Assembly (NCBI GenBank): GCA_944989445.1 | Contig: CALYLW010000544.1 | Span: 1 to 64,000, forward strand | DNA length: 64,000 nucleotides | Origin: Ampullaceana balthica | Lineage: Eukaryota; Mollusca; Gastropoda; Lymnaeidae | Direction of reading: 5' to 3' | Shown: positions 48,961 to 59,530 of the stretch, piece by piece | How the letters are laid out: every line of letters starts with the position of its first letter | Numbering within the stretch: the first letter of the stretch is position 1 | Position numbers and translations under genes: made by a program | The notes under the pieces: generated by a model | Told to the model about the DNA's origin: nothing | Database searches by the model: none | Seen by the model: only the letters and a program-made list of their open reading frames with translations

Positions 48961-49539
48961 ATTTGATGTAAGATAACGGTAGGCGATGTAGCAATAATGA
49001 TATTTGATGTAAGATAACGGTAGGCGATGTAGCAATAATGATATTTGATGTAAGATAACGGTAGGCGATGTAGCGATAATGATATTTGATGTAAGATAAC
49101 GGTAGGCGATGTAGCAATAATAATATTTGATGTAAGATAACGGTAGGCGATGTAGCAATAATAATATTTGATGTAAGATAACGGTAGGCGATGTAGCAAT
49201 AATAATATTTGATGTAAGATAACGGTAGGCGATGTAGCAATAATGATATTTGATGTAAGATAACGGTAGGCGATGTAGCGATAATAATATTTGATGTAAG
49301 ATAACGGTAGGCGATGTAGCGATAATGATATTTGATGTAAGATAACGGTAGGCGATGTAGCAATAATAATATTTGATGTAAGATAACGGTAGGCGATGTA
49401 GCGATAATGATATTTGATGTAAGATAACGGTAGGCGATGTAGCAATAATGATATTTGATGTAAGATAACGGTAGGCGATGTAGCGATAATGATATTTGAT
49501 GTAAGATAACGGTAGGCGATGTAGCAATAATGATATTTG
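48961..49539 (+). repeat. 41-bp satellite, 14 copies
   Basis: Exact 41-bp spacing of units starting ATTTGATGTAAGATAACGGT then AGGCGATGTAGC(A/G)ATAAT(A/G)AT. The only variable sites are two purine positions. Because 41 is not a multiple of three and the unit lacks stops on the minus strand, three long overlapping minus frames appear; they are artefacts. Near-identity implies recent expansion. Confidence 0.97.
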
Positions 49540-50480
49540 AGATAAAGATCATGGACGTTCCGTTAACGTCAATGGTAGATGAGGTAAAAGTAATGGTAGT
49601 AAGGTATATAGAGAATGGAAGGTGTGGTAAAGATCATGGTAGGTGAGATAAAGTGAATGGCGGGTGAGGTAACGTTATGGTACATGAGATAAGGAAAATG
49701 CTAGGTAAGGTATAGATTTGTTACGTATGGTAAAGATAATGGTAGCTGAAGTAACTATAACGCAATGGGAGTTAAGGTTACTGGTAGATGAGGTAAGGAA
49801 AATGAGGTTATGTAATGTTAAGTGAGGTTAAGATCATGGACATTATGTTAATTGCAATTGAGTTAAAGATCAAGATAGGATAGGTATTTTTAATGTAGGT
49901 GACTAAAAGATCATGGTAGTTGGGGTATATAATGGTAAGGGATATAAATATGTTGAGTGAAGTAAATTTCATGATAGATGAGGTAAAAATGATGGAAGTT
50001 GGGGTAAGGTTAAGTTAGTGGTCGGTGAGGTAAATTGAATGTTATATGAGTTAACGGTCATTATAATTAATGTTAAGGTCAATTAAGTTGAGGTGGAAAT
50101 CATTGAAAATGAGTTGAAGATATTGTAGGAAAAGTAAATAACATGGAAAGTAAGGTACAAGTAACTCAAATATTAATGGTAGGTGAGGTAAACCTAATGA
50201 AAAGTAAGGAAAAGGTCATGGAAGGTCAGACAAAGATCATGAATGTGAGCTTAATATTATGGAATTTAAGCTGAAGATCATATAAGGTGATTTGAAGATC
50301 GTAGAATATTAGGTAGATATTGTGGTAGATGAGGTGAAGTCATATACTGTGAGGTGAAGATCGTTGAAAATAAAGTAAAAAATCAAGGAAGATGAGGGGA
50401 AAATTATGTTTAGGTACAATTAATTGCAGCTGAGGTAAGGATGCTTCTGCTTTGGTAAAGATGACGATGGTTGAATTAAC
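49540..50480 (+). repeat. degenerate ~20-bp minisatellite
   Basis: A long purine-rich field of variants of GGTGAGGTAAAGATCATGGT (for example AAGGTAAAGATAATGGTAG, GAGGTAAAAATGATGG). Its monomer resembles the GATGTAAGATAACGGTAGG core of the adjacent 41-bp satellite, which could be a recent higher-order derivative. Confidence 0.75.
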
Positions 50481-51660
50481 TATATGGACGAGAGAAATCG
50501 TGGAATGAATATGGTATTTTAGTAAAACATTCGGGTGTTTCAGGTAGATATATTTTATAATTCAGGTTGTAAGAATGATATTTAGGAAAGTTAGGTTGTT
50601 TTTTTAGTAGTCGGAGTTAAAATAATTTTAGTAGCTGTTAACTAGAAGAGAATTCGTTAAAAACTAACTCAGTAAATAAACAATAAAATAGTTTGTGGAG
50701 CAAATATTATCAGTGAATCACTTAGACCTTTTAAACAACAGAGTCATGTGTTTTATTACAGTTGAGAGGTACAATATGGAGCATATTCCAATTTTCTTTT
50801 TACAGGTGCACTATTAATGACCGTGGCATCGTTCTATTCCATCTACATGCATGTTTTTAAATAATGAGAATCTAGGCGTGCTAAAAATCAAGTTCAAACG
50901 AAAAAATCAACTTTTAACTACTGTTAAGGGAGGATGCAGATAATTTAAATGTGATTTAAATAACAACGTAAGTCCTAACATCTATTTTGATGATTACCAG
51001 GGTGAATTTTGTTAAGGAGCACACAAGAGGGAAAATTAGCACAACACATAATTTAATGTTAGTTGGTGAAAATATATAAGCAAACTGTGTATATGTTTCA
51101 GTTTTCCTAAGCCCATACGATTATAAGACATCTTAAACGTTTTAAAATCTCTCATGGGAGATGTATAAAGCCAACATTAAACATCATTTTTGCAAGCATA
51201 AAGAAATATTTGTTGTTGAAATCATTTTAAGTAATATAACTTAATTTTTCTGTTTAATAAGTCTGATCCGGAAACCACATTTTTTTTACTACACCACTTC
51301 ATTATGTCTTTGGTTTTCTTTTACGCGACATCGTTTTATTTTACAGTAATTTACATATATATGCATATAAAGAAGGGGAAATTTAAGTAAAGAAGCAGAT
51401 AAAATCATGCATCATAAAAATTAAAGTCTTGATAACACGGACAGACTGATGGTGTAAATGTCTCACACAATTCTTTGAAACGTTTTATTGCCTTAAAGGA
51501 CAACTGTCGAACTGTGGTGACTCACAACAATAATTTATAACTTGAAGTTGAGACACGACTTCTTGATTAATTGGACACACGTTATTAGTGGCACACCATG
51601 CAATGGTTGTCGATAACTTTTAGACTTTTTAGCAAAAAAAATTTAAAATATAAAATATAA
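50481..51660. other. unassigned AT-rich stretch
   Basis: Nothing recognised. Confidence 0.4.
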
Positions 51661-51915
51661 TGCTAAAAACTAGAGGTGTACCGGATTTTGAGCTCCAGCA
51701 AATCCAGAAACCAGCAATTTTTACACATCTGGCTCCGGCAGGATTTCACTTCATAAATCTGGTCAAATCCGTCTGGCGGTAGAGCCCTATTAAATATATA
51801 TATTCACTCCGGCTCCGACTAATCCGAAATCCAGCCATTTTTATAAATCCAGCTTGGTCGGATTTCATTCCATAAATAATGCCTAATCTGGCTCAAAATT
51901 TGAATCCGGTACGTC

Positions 51916-52513
51916 CAGGGGCGGATAAAGACTGCACGGGCCCCTGGCTGCAATTCAAACTGGGGCCCTATCCAGCTAGCGTCCCTTTAAATAAAATGAT
52001 TGCTAGCAGCTAATATAAGACTGTAACTTGTAACTAGGTAGTCCATTGGTTCCTTGTTCATAATCTGTCTGTACTCCGGGATCGGATTCATAAAAAAACC
52101 GAACACAAAGAAATAACTGTTTGCCTGGAAACTAAAAAGATAATTTAATTGAAAAAAAATATATACCCGCCGGGAATCGAACCAGTTATCGCTTGCTCTA
52201 CAAGCCAACACGTTGCCACAAGACCACGAGATCCTGACGAATGTGTAAAATTTAAAAGAAATAAATAGTATTTATTAATATTTTTTCTTATTGATCCAAT
52301 CAAATCAAGTTTTTCGACACCGAGGCTACCGGGTCCGCAAAGCGATCTGATTAATAGATAAGATTTTATTAATTTATTTAATTTATTATATTTTTAGGGA
52401 TTCATGCTAAAATTTATCCACCTTTATTAAAAATTATACTAAACTTGGGGGCACCTAAATCATCGGGGGCCCCTGGCTTTAGCCCGTTCAGCCCCCCGTT
52501 TAATCCGCCATAG
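51916..52513. mobile_element. hAT MITE with GGGGCCCCTGG ends
   Basis: Left CAGGGGCGGATAAAG and right (reverse-complemented) CTATGGCGGATTAAACG. TSD GGTACGTC (51908-51915) / GATACATC (52514-52521), six of eight identical. The same right terminus occurs at about 55152-55200. It contains a tRNA-like unit on the minus strand. Confidence 0.7.
51985..52243 (-). mobile_element. tRNA-like SINE head within MITE
   Basis: On the minus strand: GTGGTCTTGTGGCAACGTG (A-box-like) and GGTTCGATTCC (B box, about 52171-52181), separated by a plausible anticodon arm GGCTTGTAGAGCAAGC. The downstream body is unrecognised. The structure is too degenerate for a functional tRNA. Confidence 0.55.
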
Positions 52514-52619
52514 GATACATCCCTTAGCAGGTTATAGCCAATTTTTCAGACCAGGCAAAAGCAAAATCGAGCAGATCTTCAATTTTTTCCTGCTCACAGA
52601 AAAATATCTACAGTATAAA

Positions 52620-53170
52620 TAACTGCATAAACTTCAAGAAAGCCTTTGATTGAGTATGGCACGAGGGACGTATGAGAATTCATGAGAAATTTTCAACATT
52701 GAAGAAGGGCTGGTATAAAAGATCGAAGAACTCTACAGTTAGGCGAGCTATGCCTTCCTACTTAAAGGCTGTTTTTGGGGACTTCTTAAAGATGCTGCTT
52801 GGAGTCTCTCACCTGTCCTATCAACATCTTCCTAGCAAAAATCATGCAAAAAACATTCAGTGACCACCACACATCCACCTCTCTCTATAGTTGGAAGACC
52901 CTGTTGCAAACTAAGATTTGCTTACACATAGATGTCTCCAGATCACTTATCTAGAATATAACCTCAATGATTATGTCTTGTGGGTCGTCAAGAAACCATT
53001 TTAGGGATAATTAAGAGACGCATTCTGGCATGGTTCGGTCATGTGCTGTAACATGATAGCCTGACAAAAATCATCCTTCAAGTTCAAGGCAGGCACTGTA
53101 GAAGGGAACCGGCCAACTTGTCTGCTGTCGATCTCTTCCCCCGTCCTCTTCTAAGGTGCCTTGAAGGATG
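52620..53170 (+). pseudogene. decayed LINE reverse transcriptase fragment
   Basis: NFKKAFD-stop-VWHEG (52630) is the RT motif A of a LINE family unlike the other copies. GDFLKMLLGVS, NIFLAKIMQKTFSDHHTS (about 52825) and AWFGHVL (about 53030) follow in shifting frames. Several stops; inactive. Confidence 0.7.
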
Positions 53171-53282
53171 CTTTTTTAATAAAAAGTTACAATGGAAAAC
53201 TAAATAAATACAAACAGCTAAGGTTTATTTCATTGTCAGTTTTTTAAAGTTTACTTTTAAAACATAGAAAAAGTTCAAATAA

Positions 53283-53721
53283 TCTATACTAATAAAAGGC
53301 AAACACCACCAAAACCTGAACCATCATTAACACAAGCACCATCATCACTACCAGCACCACCACAACCAGCACCATCGTCAGCACCGGCACCATCATCAGC
53401 ACCAGCACCATCATTAACAAAGGCACCAGCACCATCATTAACACAGACACCAGCACCATTATTAACACAAGCACCAGCACTATCATTAACACAAGCACCA
53501 GCGACATCATTAACACAAGCATCAGCACCATCATTAACACAAGCATCAGCACCATCATTAACACAAGCACCTGCACCATCATTAACACAAGCACCGCCAT
53601 CGCCAACACAACACCACCAACACAATACCACCAGCAACACAACCAACAGCACCAGCAAAACCACGCCACCAACACAAGCACCACCACCACAAGCTCTAGT
53701 ACCAGCACCAGCATCACCACC
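53283..53721 (+). repeat. CAC-rich minisatellite, left block
   Basis: It starts after TCTATACTAATAAAAGGCAAA. Units of about 24 bp such as ACCATCATTAACACAAGCACC and short ACCAGC runs. The long minus-strand frames (Gly/Ala/Val/Cys/Asp only) are repeat artefacts. Confidence 0.93.
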
Positions 53722-54299
53722 ACCAAAATTTGCAAGGTCAAAAAATGACAAAAATATATAGTTTATATGGCACCAAATCTATTGGCATTTTCAACAACCC
53801 ATATCTCTGGAAATTTTAAATAAATTCAGGAAATCTTGAAAAAACAAACCAGCTGATCTGAGTGCAATAGAAAAATAAAAAAAAATCAGATCGTTTTGAT
53901 AGATCTTCGTCATAATTTTCAAGTTCAAAACAGAACAATAATATATAGTTTATATGGAGAAAATTACAACAAATTTATTGGCATTTTCAATAGCCCATAT
54001 CTCCGCAAAACAATTAAAATCCAGAAAATCTTGCAAATGCAAACCAGCTCATCTGAGTGCAATAGAAAAATCTGAAAATCAGATCGTTTGGATAGATCTT
54101 CGTCAAAATTAGCAAGGTCAAAAAATGACAATAATATTTAGTTTATATAGAAAAGATTACACCAAATTTGTTGGGATTTGCAACAACCCGTATCTCCGGA
54201 AATTTAATTAAATTCAGGAAATATTGCAATTGCAAACCAGCAGATCTGAGTGCAATAGAAACAATAAAAAAATCAGATTGTTTTAATAAAATCTTCGTC
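53722..54299 (+). repeat. ~193-bp tandem repeat, three copies
   Basis: Copies begin near 53722, 53913 and 54105. Shared landmarks: AAGGTCAAAAAATGACAA, TATAGTTTATATGG, CCCATATCTC, CAAACCAGCTGATCTGAGTG, CAATAGAAAAA and GATAGATCTTCGTCA. The copies are clearly diverged (substitutions and small indels). Confidence 0.9.
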
Positions 54300-54607
54300 A
54301 CCAGCACCCCCCCCACCAGCACAACTAACACCAGCATCAGCGCCACCACCACCAGCACCACCAGCACCAGCACCACTAGCATCAGCATCAGCACCACCAT
54401 CAGCACCACCAGCACCACTTGCACAACCACCACCAACACAACCACCACCAGCACCGATACCAGCACCACCACATACATAACGCCACCACCAACACAACAC
54501 CACCACCAACACAACACCACCACCAACACAACACCAGCACCAGCACAACCATCACCACCACCACACTCACCAGCGCCACCACCACCACCAGCACCACCAC
54601 AACAACA
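54300..54607 (+). repeat. CAC-rich minisatellite, right block
   Basis: CACCAGCAC and CACCACCAACACAA repeats. It ends at AATAAAAGGCAAAGCC, the same AATAAAAGGCAAA that precedes the left block. Confidence 0.93.
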
Positions 54608-54695
54608 CAAATAAAAGGCAAAGCCCTGACTCACTCATCACTAATTCTTTAAATTGCGTGTAGGTAGAAGTAGGAGAATGAAACTTTTGGAAGTT

Positions 54696-54703
54696 GTTTA
54701 GTA
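54696..54703 (+). repeat. left TSD of hAT
   Basis: GTTTAGTA, repeated exactly at 57778-57785; it fits nnnTAnnn. Confidence 0.88.
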
Positions 54704-55247
54704 CAGAGGCGTCACTAGGGTTGGTGTCACCCGGGGCGGTAGCTCATGGTGTCACCCCTTCACGACTGAAGGGGCCGTCCATAAATGACGTCACGCGAGG
54801 TTGCCGATTTTTACCCCACCGTCATACTTTGTCACAAAAACATAGACCCCACCCCTTTTTTACGATATGACGTCACAAAACTTTGACACCCCTCCCCCAA
54901 GCCGTATTTTCTCAATAAAAATTAGCATGTTGCAAATTATTTTTTGTCCTTTAAATATGTATTTAGGGTAAGTCTGCACTGTAATATCGTAACACGCGTG
55001 AAGTCATTGAAAACGTAATTAAATAAATGGTAAACAATCAAATATTAAAGTTAAACTTTTATTTAAAGTTTCGCGTTTTTGATGTGACGTCACATTTCTT
55101 AAACACCCCCCTCCTAGTACCACATCGTCACAGATGCGTGGACCCCCCCCCCTATGGCGGATTAAAAGGGGGGGATGCTGAACGGGCTAAAGCCCCCAAT
55201 AATTTAAGGGCCTCCAAACTTGTTATGAATTATAGTGTATAATAAAG

Positions 55248-57000
55248 ATGCAGACCATTATGTTTGTACGAATCCCTGAAAATGCCTTGGACAGTCATAC
55301 GGCAATGCTGCAAATGAGTAGGAAGTATAACGGAAACCAGGCTATTCTTCGTAAGAAGTGCATTGTAGCTCATTATGTGCCGTGCACAGCGCATTCCTTT
55401 AATTTGGTTGGGAAAAGAGCAGCAGGTTGTCCCACTGCGGTCAGATTTTTTTGTCTTCTGCAAAATCTTTATACCCGACTTGTTGCATCTACTCATCGTT
55501 GACAGGTACTTCAAAAACATATGAAATTGATACATGTTAACAAAGCCTTGTCTGACACAAAATGATCAGCCTGGCATTATGCTGTATGGTCTGTTAATAG
55601 CTCATACCATGAGAATATCGCAGCACTGGAAGAATTAGCAACGAATGAAAATCAGCCACGTGACTGCCGACTTGAAGAAGAAGGATTTCTAAAGGAAATT
55701 GAACAACTGAAGGTCGCTATTTTACTTGAAATTTGGGAAGGAAGTCTCTCATTGAGTTTGTTAAAAAATAGCATTATTAATTTTATTCCTATGAAGACAA
55801 AGGAAAGGAAAAGTCCGTTGTAAAAACAATGTAAACAATCTTCAATACTATCGAGAAAAAAAAAGCGTCAGTTTGATAAAGGGACATCAACAAAACAGTA
55901 TTCTCCAGGAAAAAAAATTCAAGATTGAAGTATTTCTGGTAATCATTGACAAACGTTCTTAAGCCCTAAAACATTGGTTAGGTGCATATAAATACATCCA
56001 TGAGAAATTTGGCTTTCTTACAAACCTAACTGAGCTCAGCACTTTCGCCACCCGATGGGCAGCAGCCAAGTTAATGGAAGAACATTCAAATGATTTCGAA
56101 GAATGGGTCGGGTAAATCCAAAGCAACCGTTTCGTCCCCCTCAATTTACCAGCAACGCCATCGAATGGTGCCGGTTTAGGGCCAGAAGCGTCAGAACGGA
56201 TTAGCAAAAAGTGCCGCGAAGAACGCATTGGACGCCAGCTCTGAGGAAACCTTCCAGTGGGGATTGCACCCTAGGTATGTCTTTGATGATCCCCCGGTCT
56301 GCGGTGGTCCTAACCATGGAGACACATGTGCTTTGCCGGGATGGCGCCAAAGTGGTAGCGGTCTTATTAGGAAATTCCACCACCTCCTTGTGAGGGCAAC
56401 TTAGTGGGAGGCATCTTCGACTGTATATCCTGGATGCCCAGGTGGCCGCTTCAGAAGCGACCGCTTTTGGGGGGGGGGTCCTCAGCTGTTACGTCCCTTT
56501 GGTGGCCAGAGGGCTAAGGGGGTCTTCCGGCAAGACCTATAGAGAGCACTAGGCTCGGGGCTTCTGATTTTCTTCCCCATGTAGGTTCATGAGTGATTTC
56601 GAAGACTGCTTACCTTCAGAATTAGTCCATTTTCAGAACTCTTAAAAATGTTATTGTCCAGCCCCAGGCTCAGGGTTAGGAAATTGAATTAGCACAAAGC
56701 GAAACTCAAAAATTTGCACAGAGCTAAAAATTTTGCTGCTTTTGAATGAGCTATATTTCACACAGTCCTTTACAAATGTACACATCGCACTTCGCATCTA
56801 TCTTTCAATGATGACATCAAACTGCAGCTGAGAGCGATCCTTTTCAAAGTTGAAAAGAATATATAATGAGTTAGAATTTGCATAGGACGAAAAAGGCTGA
56901 ATATGCTCTCTCAAATGAGCATTGAAAATGAACTTGTAAGCTTACTCAGCTTTATTGACTTGATTGAAAACTTCGCCATTTGAAAAATTCGCAAACGAAA
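55248..57000 (+). pseudogene. ZMYM1-like hAT transposase, decayed and interrupted
   Basis: Open segment 55248-55502 holds PCTAHSFNLVGKRAAGCPTA and FFCLLQNLYTRLVASTHR, the conserved CxAHxLNLV region. Then LSDTK-stop-SAWHYAVWSV (about 55545) is the DTRWSAR core with a nonsense codon. Downstream AYKYIHEKFGFLTNLTELS (55987) runs into the nested insertion at 56103 and resumes as DFEDCLPSELVHFQN (56597). The C-terminus SIENELVSLLSFIDLIENFA (about 56920) is the end of the dimerisation region. Stops throughout. Confidence 0.82.
56103..56593. mobile_element. unidentified ~490-bp insertion
   Basis: It is flanked by a 12-bp direct repeat TGATTTCGAAGA (56091-56102 and 56594-56605) and splits a transposase reading frame that continues on both sides. 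It is much more GC-rich than its host, with a G9 run at 56471. A repeat this length suggests target-primed retrotransposition. No A/B box, tail or RT codons were recognised; the 60-codon frames are not convincing. Confidence 0.75.
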
Positions 57001-57777
57001 GTTGTATGTTGAAATAATAATCATACATATTTTTCAATAATTTTTGTTATTTCAAATAGAGAAAAGAATTCGTTACTTCATGAATTTTTTTTTAAATACG
57101 GAATAACGCGTAATACTATTCTTTACGGGGGCGCGTTCGTAAGCACTTAACAGCGTAAGTCGGGATGGGACCGTCGTAACCGGAGGACTACCTGTATATA
57201 AACATGCATATCTATGCTTTCACGCCTTTAATAAATATATATATATATATATAAATATTAACTCAAAGACATTGAAATCATAATTTTCCTCAAGAAAAAC
57301 ATCAACAAAGAAAACCCATCATTTTAATTTTTTTCTTTGGGGGGGGGGTGATGATAAAAATCGTATTCCCCCCCACCCCACTGTGGGGGAGGGAGTGGTG
57401 AGGTGGGATTCGTTCATGCTGTCGGTGTGTCCAAGCCCAATGGCTTTATATCTTTTAAACAGAAGACACTGCCTCTTTCATTCCAGCCTTTTTTAAAGAT
57501 CTCTCTGCTGCGACTATTTCTTTTTTTTTCCTAATTTGTTTTAATGTTGTTTGTGTGTTGGGACTGTTTTATTATTGAAAGTTAACTGATATTTTTTTTT
57601 AATTAGAATTTTCGCGTTTAACGTATTTCATTGTATTTCTTAATTTCTTTCTAGATTAAAAAATTTGTCATCTTTTGTTTTCTTACATAAAATCATACAC
57701 AGTAAAATTTTAGGCTCGGGTGTCACCCCCTGATGGATGTCATCCGGGGCGGCCCGCCCCCCCTAGTGACGCCACTG

Positions 57778-57785
57778 GTTTAGTA
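57778..57785 (+). repeat. right TSD of hAT
   Basis: GTTTAGTA. Confidence 0.88.
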
Positions 57786-58294
57786 CACTCTCAAAATGAC
57801 AACAGGTGAATAAGATTGTTTTTAATATATCATTAATTGGAAGCCGGGGCCTAAAAGTAGTGTTTTTTCCTATTATAAGCCATTTATACACAATAATTTA
57901 AATGCCTACTACTGTTTAAATAAACGGATCTTGAAAAACTTAATGATTCATATTATAATCTAGGGCAATGAACTCTTCTTATCAATTCCTTTGGGGCACT
58001 AAATTACCAATTCTATTTTTCCTCGATTTGACAATTGTAGAAAAATATATCCTGATCCAGATTGAAATCAATGTGTTTTTAACTTTAAATTTTAAACCAA
58101 TGGCGCCCTGAATGACATTTTTTAATAAAATTTGTATTAACTCCCTTTCTTTCCTGTGGCATTATTTGTTTGTTGGTGGTTTGTCTGTCCATAGTTTTTT
58201 CAAATTTGCCAACGTAAAATTAAACTACTTCTGATGGTCCTAGAGATCTCAAAGTTTTACCACAGATAGATCTTGGATGATAATACATTGTATT
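57786..58294. other. unassigned stretch
   Basis: AT-rich; continuation of the sequence interrupted by the hAT at 54704. Nothing recognised. Confidence 0.35.
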
Positions 58295-58365
58295 AAAATT
58301 TCAGATCGATCGAATTTACCGTAATTAAATTAATGTATTTCTTAGTTTATCTTAATATAAGCATC
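58295..58365 (-). repeat. dispersed repeat family R, fragment
   Basis: AAATTTCAGATCGATCGAAT and ACCGTAATTAAATTAATGTA then TTAGTTTATCT match 43205-43265 directly and 2985-3040 inverted. Confidence 0.75.
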
Positions 58366-58440
58366 ACTACCCGCCTGCCATAGTTTGATTTCACGTGGCG
58401 AGTTCACGTCGTGACCTCATCGCTTTGTTATTAAACGTTC

Positions 58441-58960
58441 GGCAGGCGCTTATGAGGTGTTTGGTAAAAAAGATAGAGGTAAAAAAATATTTTTAAAAAC
58501 CACGTTTTTATTAGTAGACTGAAAAGAATAAAATTAATAGAGGTAAAAAATATTTTTGAAAACCACATTTGTATTAGTGGACTAAAAAGAATAAAATAAA
58601 TAAAGTTTAAAAAATTATCTTTAAAGACTACATTTTTTGTAAGTGGACTAAAAAGAAGAAAATAATTTAAAACTTATTAGTTCAAGTACTTTGATTTAAT
58701 ATGACTAAAAACGTGGGGCGGGTGTTTGGTATAAAAATTAAAGATGTCTAATTAAGAAGGCAAAAGAGAGATCTATAAGTGAGAGAATGAGTGAACCACC
58801 GCATATGCTAAACCTCATAAGCGCCCGCCCCACGTTTTTAGTCATACTATATGAAATTACTTGAACTTATTAGTTTTAAATTATTTTCTTCTTTTTAGTA
58901 CACTTATAAAAAAAGTGGTTTTTAAAAATCTTTTTTTTTACCTCTATTTATTTCTTATGT
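58441..58960. repeat. AT-rich hairpin repeat with internal tandem units
   Basis: Left arm about 58605-58732 (ACTAAAAAGAAGAAAATAAT, ATGACTAAAAACGTGGGGCG) is the inverse of about 58820-58955 (CGCCCCACGTTTTTAGTCAT, ATTATTTTCTTCTTTTTAGT). The loop is about 87 bp. GGCAGGCGCTTATGAGGTG at 58441 is also the inverse of ACCTCATAAGCGCCCGCC at 58811. Left of the hairpin, a unit of about 65-70 bp (AGAGGTAAAAAATATTTTT, ACCACATTT, TTAGTGGACT) is repeated three times. Confidence 0.8.
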
Positions 58961-59335
58961 AATCTGTATAAATATTATTGTATTCATCCGATCGCCTTGA
59001 AACTTAATTAAGGACGTTGTTCAGTATGTTTCCACAAAAGTTTCTGGCATGTCTTTTTAAAATACCTATTACTAAGGGCAAAAGGGGGGGGGGTGTGTCA
59101 AATTCTCATTTTCGTTACATGAGTTATGTAAAAGGTATTTTAAACAGTGGCTAGTAGGTAAATGGATGAATCTTGACCAAACTTGATACATAAAAATTTG
59201 ATGGCCCATATTTAAATTCTATAGTGTACTAAACTCCTAATGTCATCTCCTTCGTGGCCGGGCCCCAAATCTTTTTTTTTCCATAAACTTTTAAAAATTT
59301 AAGTTCGTCATTATTTCTTTTTAATCTTGAAAAAT
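58961..59335. other. unassigned stretch
   Basis: Diverged similarity to 47620-47760 in ACCAAACTTGATACATA; otherwise nothing recognised. Confidence 0.35.
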
Positions 59336-59530
59336 AGTGTCTCTCTCTGTCCCTGTCTCTCTCTAAATCTATCTTTCTCCATCTCTGCCTCTCACTGTCT
59401 ATAGATTTGTATCTCTTTCTCTACACATGTCTCTCTCATTCTCTGTCTGTCTGTCTCTCTCTCTGTTATCTCTCAGTCAGTCTGTCTCTCTATCTCACTC
59501 TCACTCACACACACTCTCTCTCTCTCTATT
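59336..59530. repeat. CT-rich degenerate microsatellite
   Basis: TCTCTCTGTC and CTGTCTGTCT variants ending in (TC)n and CACACACTCTC. Confidence 0.9.

Larger units (their letters stand above)
51672..52525. mobile_element. outer MITE with CCGGATTTTGAGC ends
   Basis: The left end TAGAGGTGTACCGGATTTTG is matched in inverse by CAAAATTTGAATCCGGTAC at 51894-51912 and the continuation ATACATCCCTTA after 52514, implying that 51916-52513 was inserted near its right end. Internal repeats of AATCCAGC and TCCGGC occur. No TSD was confirmed. Confidence 0.5.
54704..57777 (+). mobile_element. hAT element with ZMYM1-like transposase remnant
   Basis: Ends CAGAGGCGTCACTAGGG and (reverse-complemented) CAGTGGCGTCACTAGGG, 8-bp exact TSD GTTTAGTA. 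A GTGTCACC/GGGGCGG block follows each end. It contains a GGGGCCGTCCATAAATGACG repeat end (54770), a MITE end (55152), the transposase remnant, a nested insertion (56103-56593) and the shared non-coding block near 57345-57480. The total length is compatible with a once-autonomous hAT. Confidence 0.9.

Noticed and set aside
48900..49552. Three overlapping minus-strand frames of 181-204 codons
   Set aside because: A 41-bp stop-free unit cycles through all three frames; the same peptide appears in each.
51672..52525. 8-bp TSD for the outer MITE
   Set aside because: Flanking octamers CTAAAAAC and AGCAGGTT do not match, so only the inverted ends are reported.
53284..54634. Gly/Ala/Val/Cys-rich and Thr/Ser/Pro-rich frames of about 150 codons
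   Set aside because: Simple CAC/ACC repeats explain both strands; no signal peptide or conserved domain.
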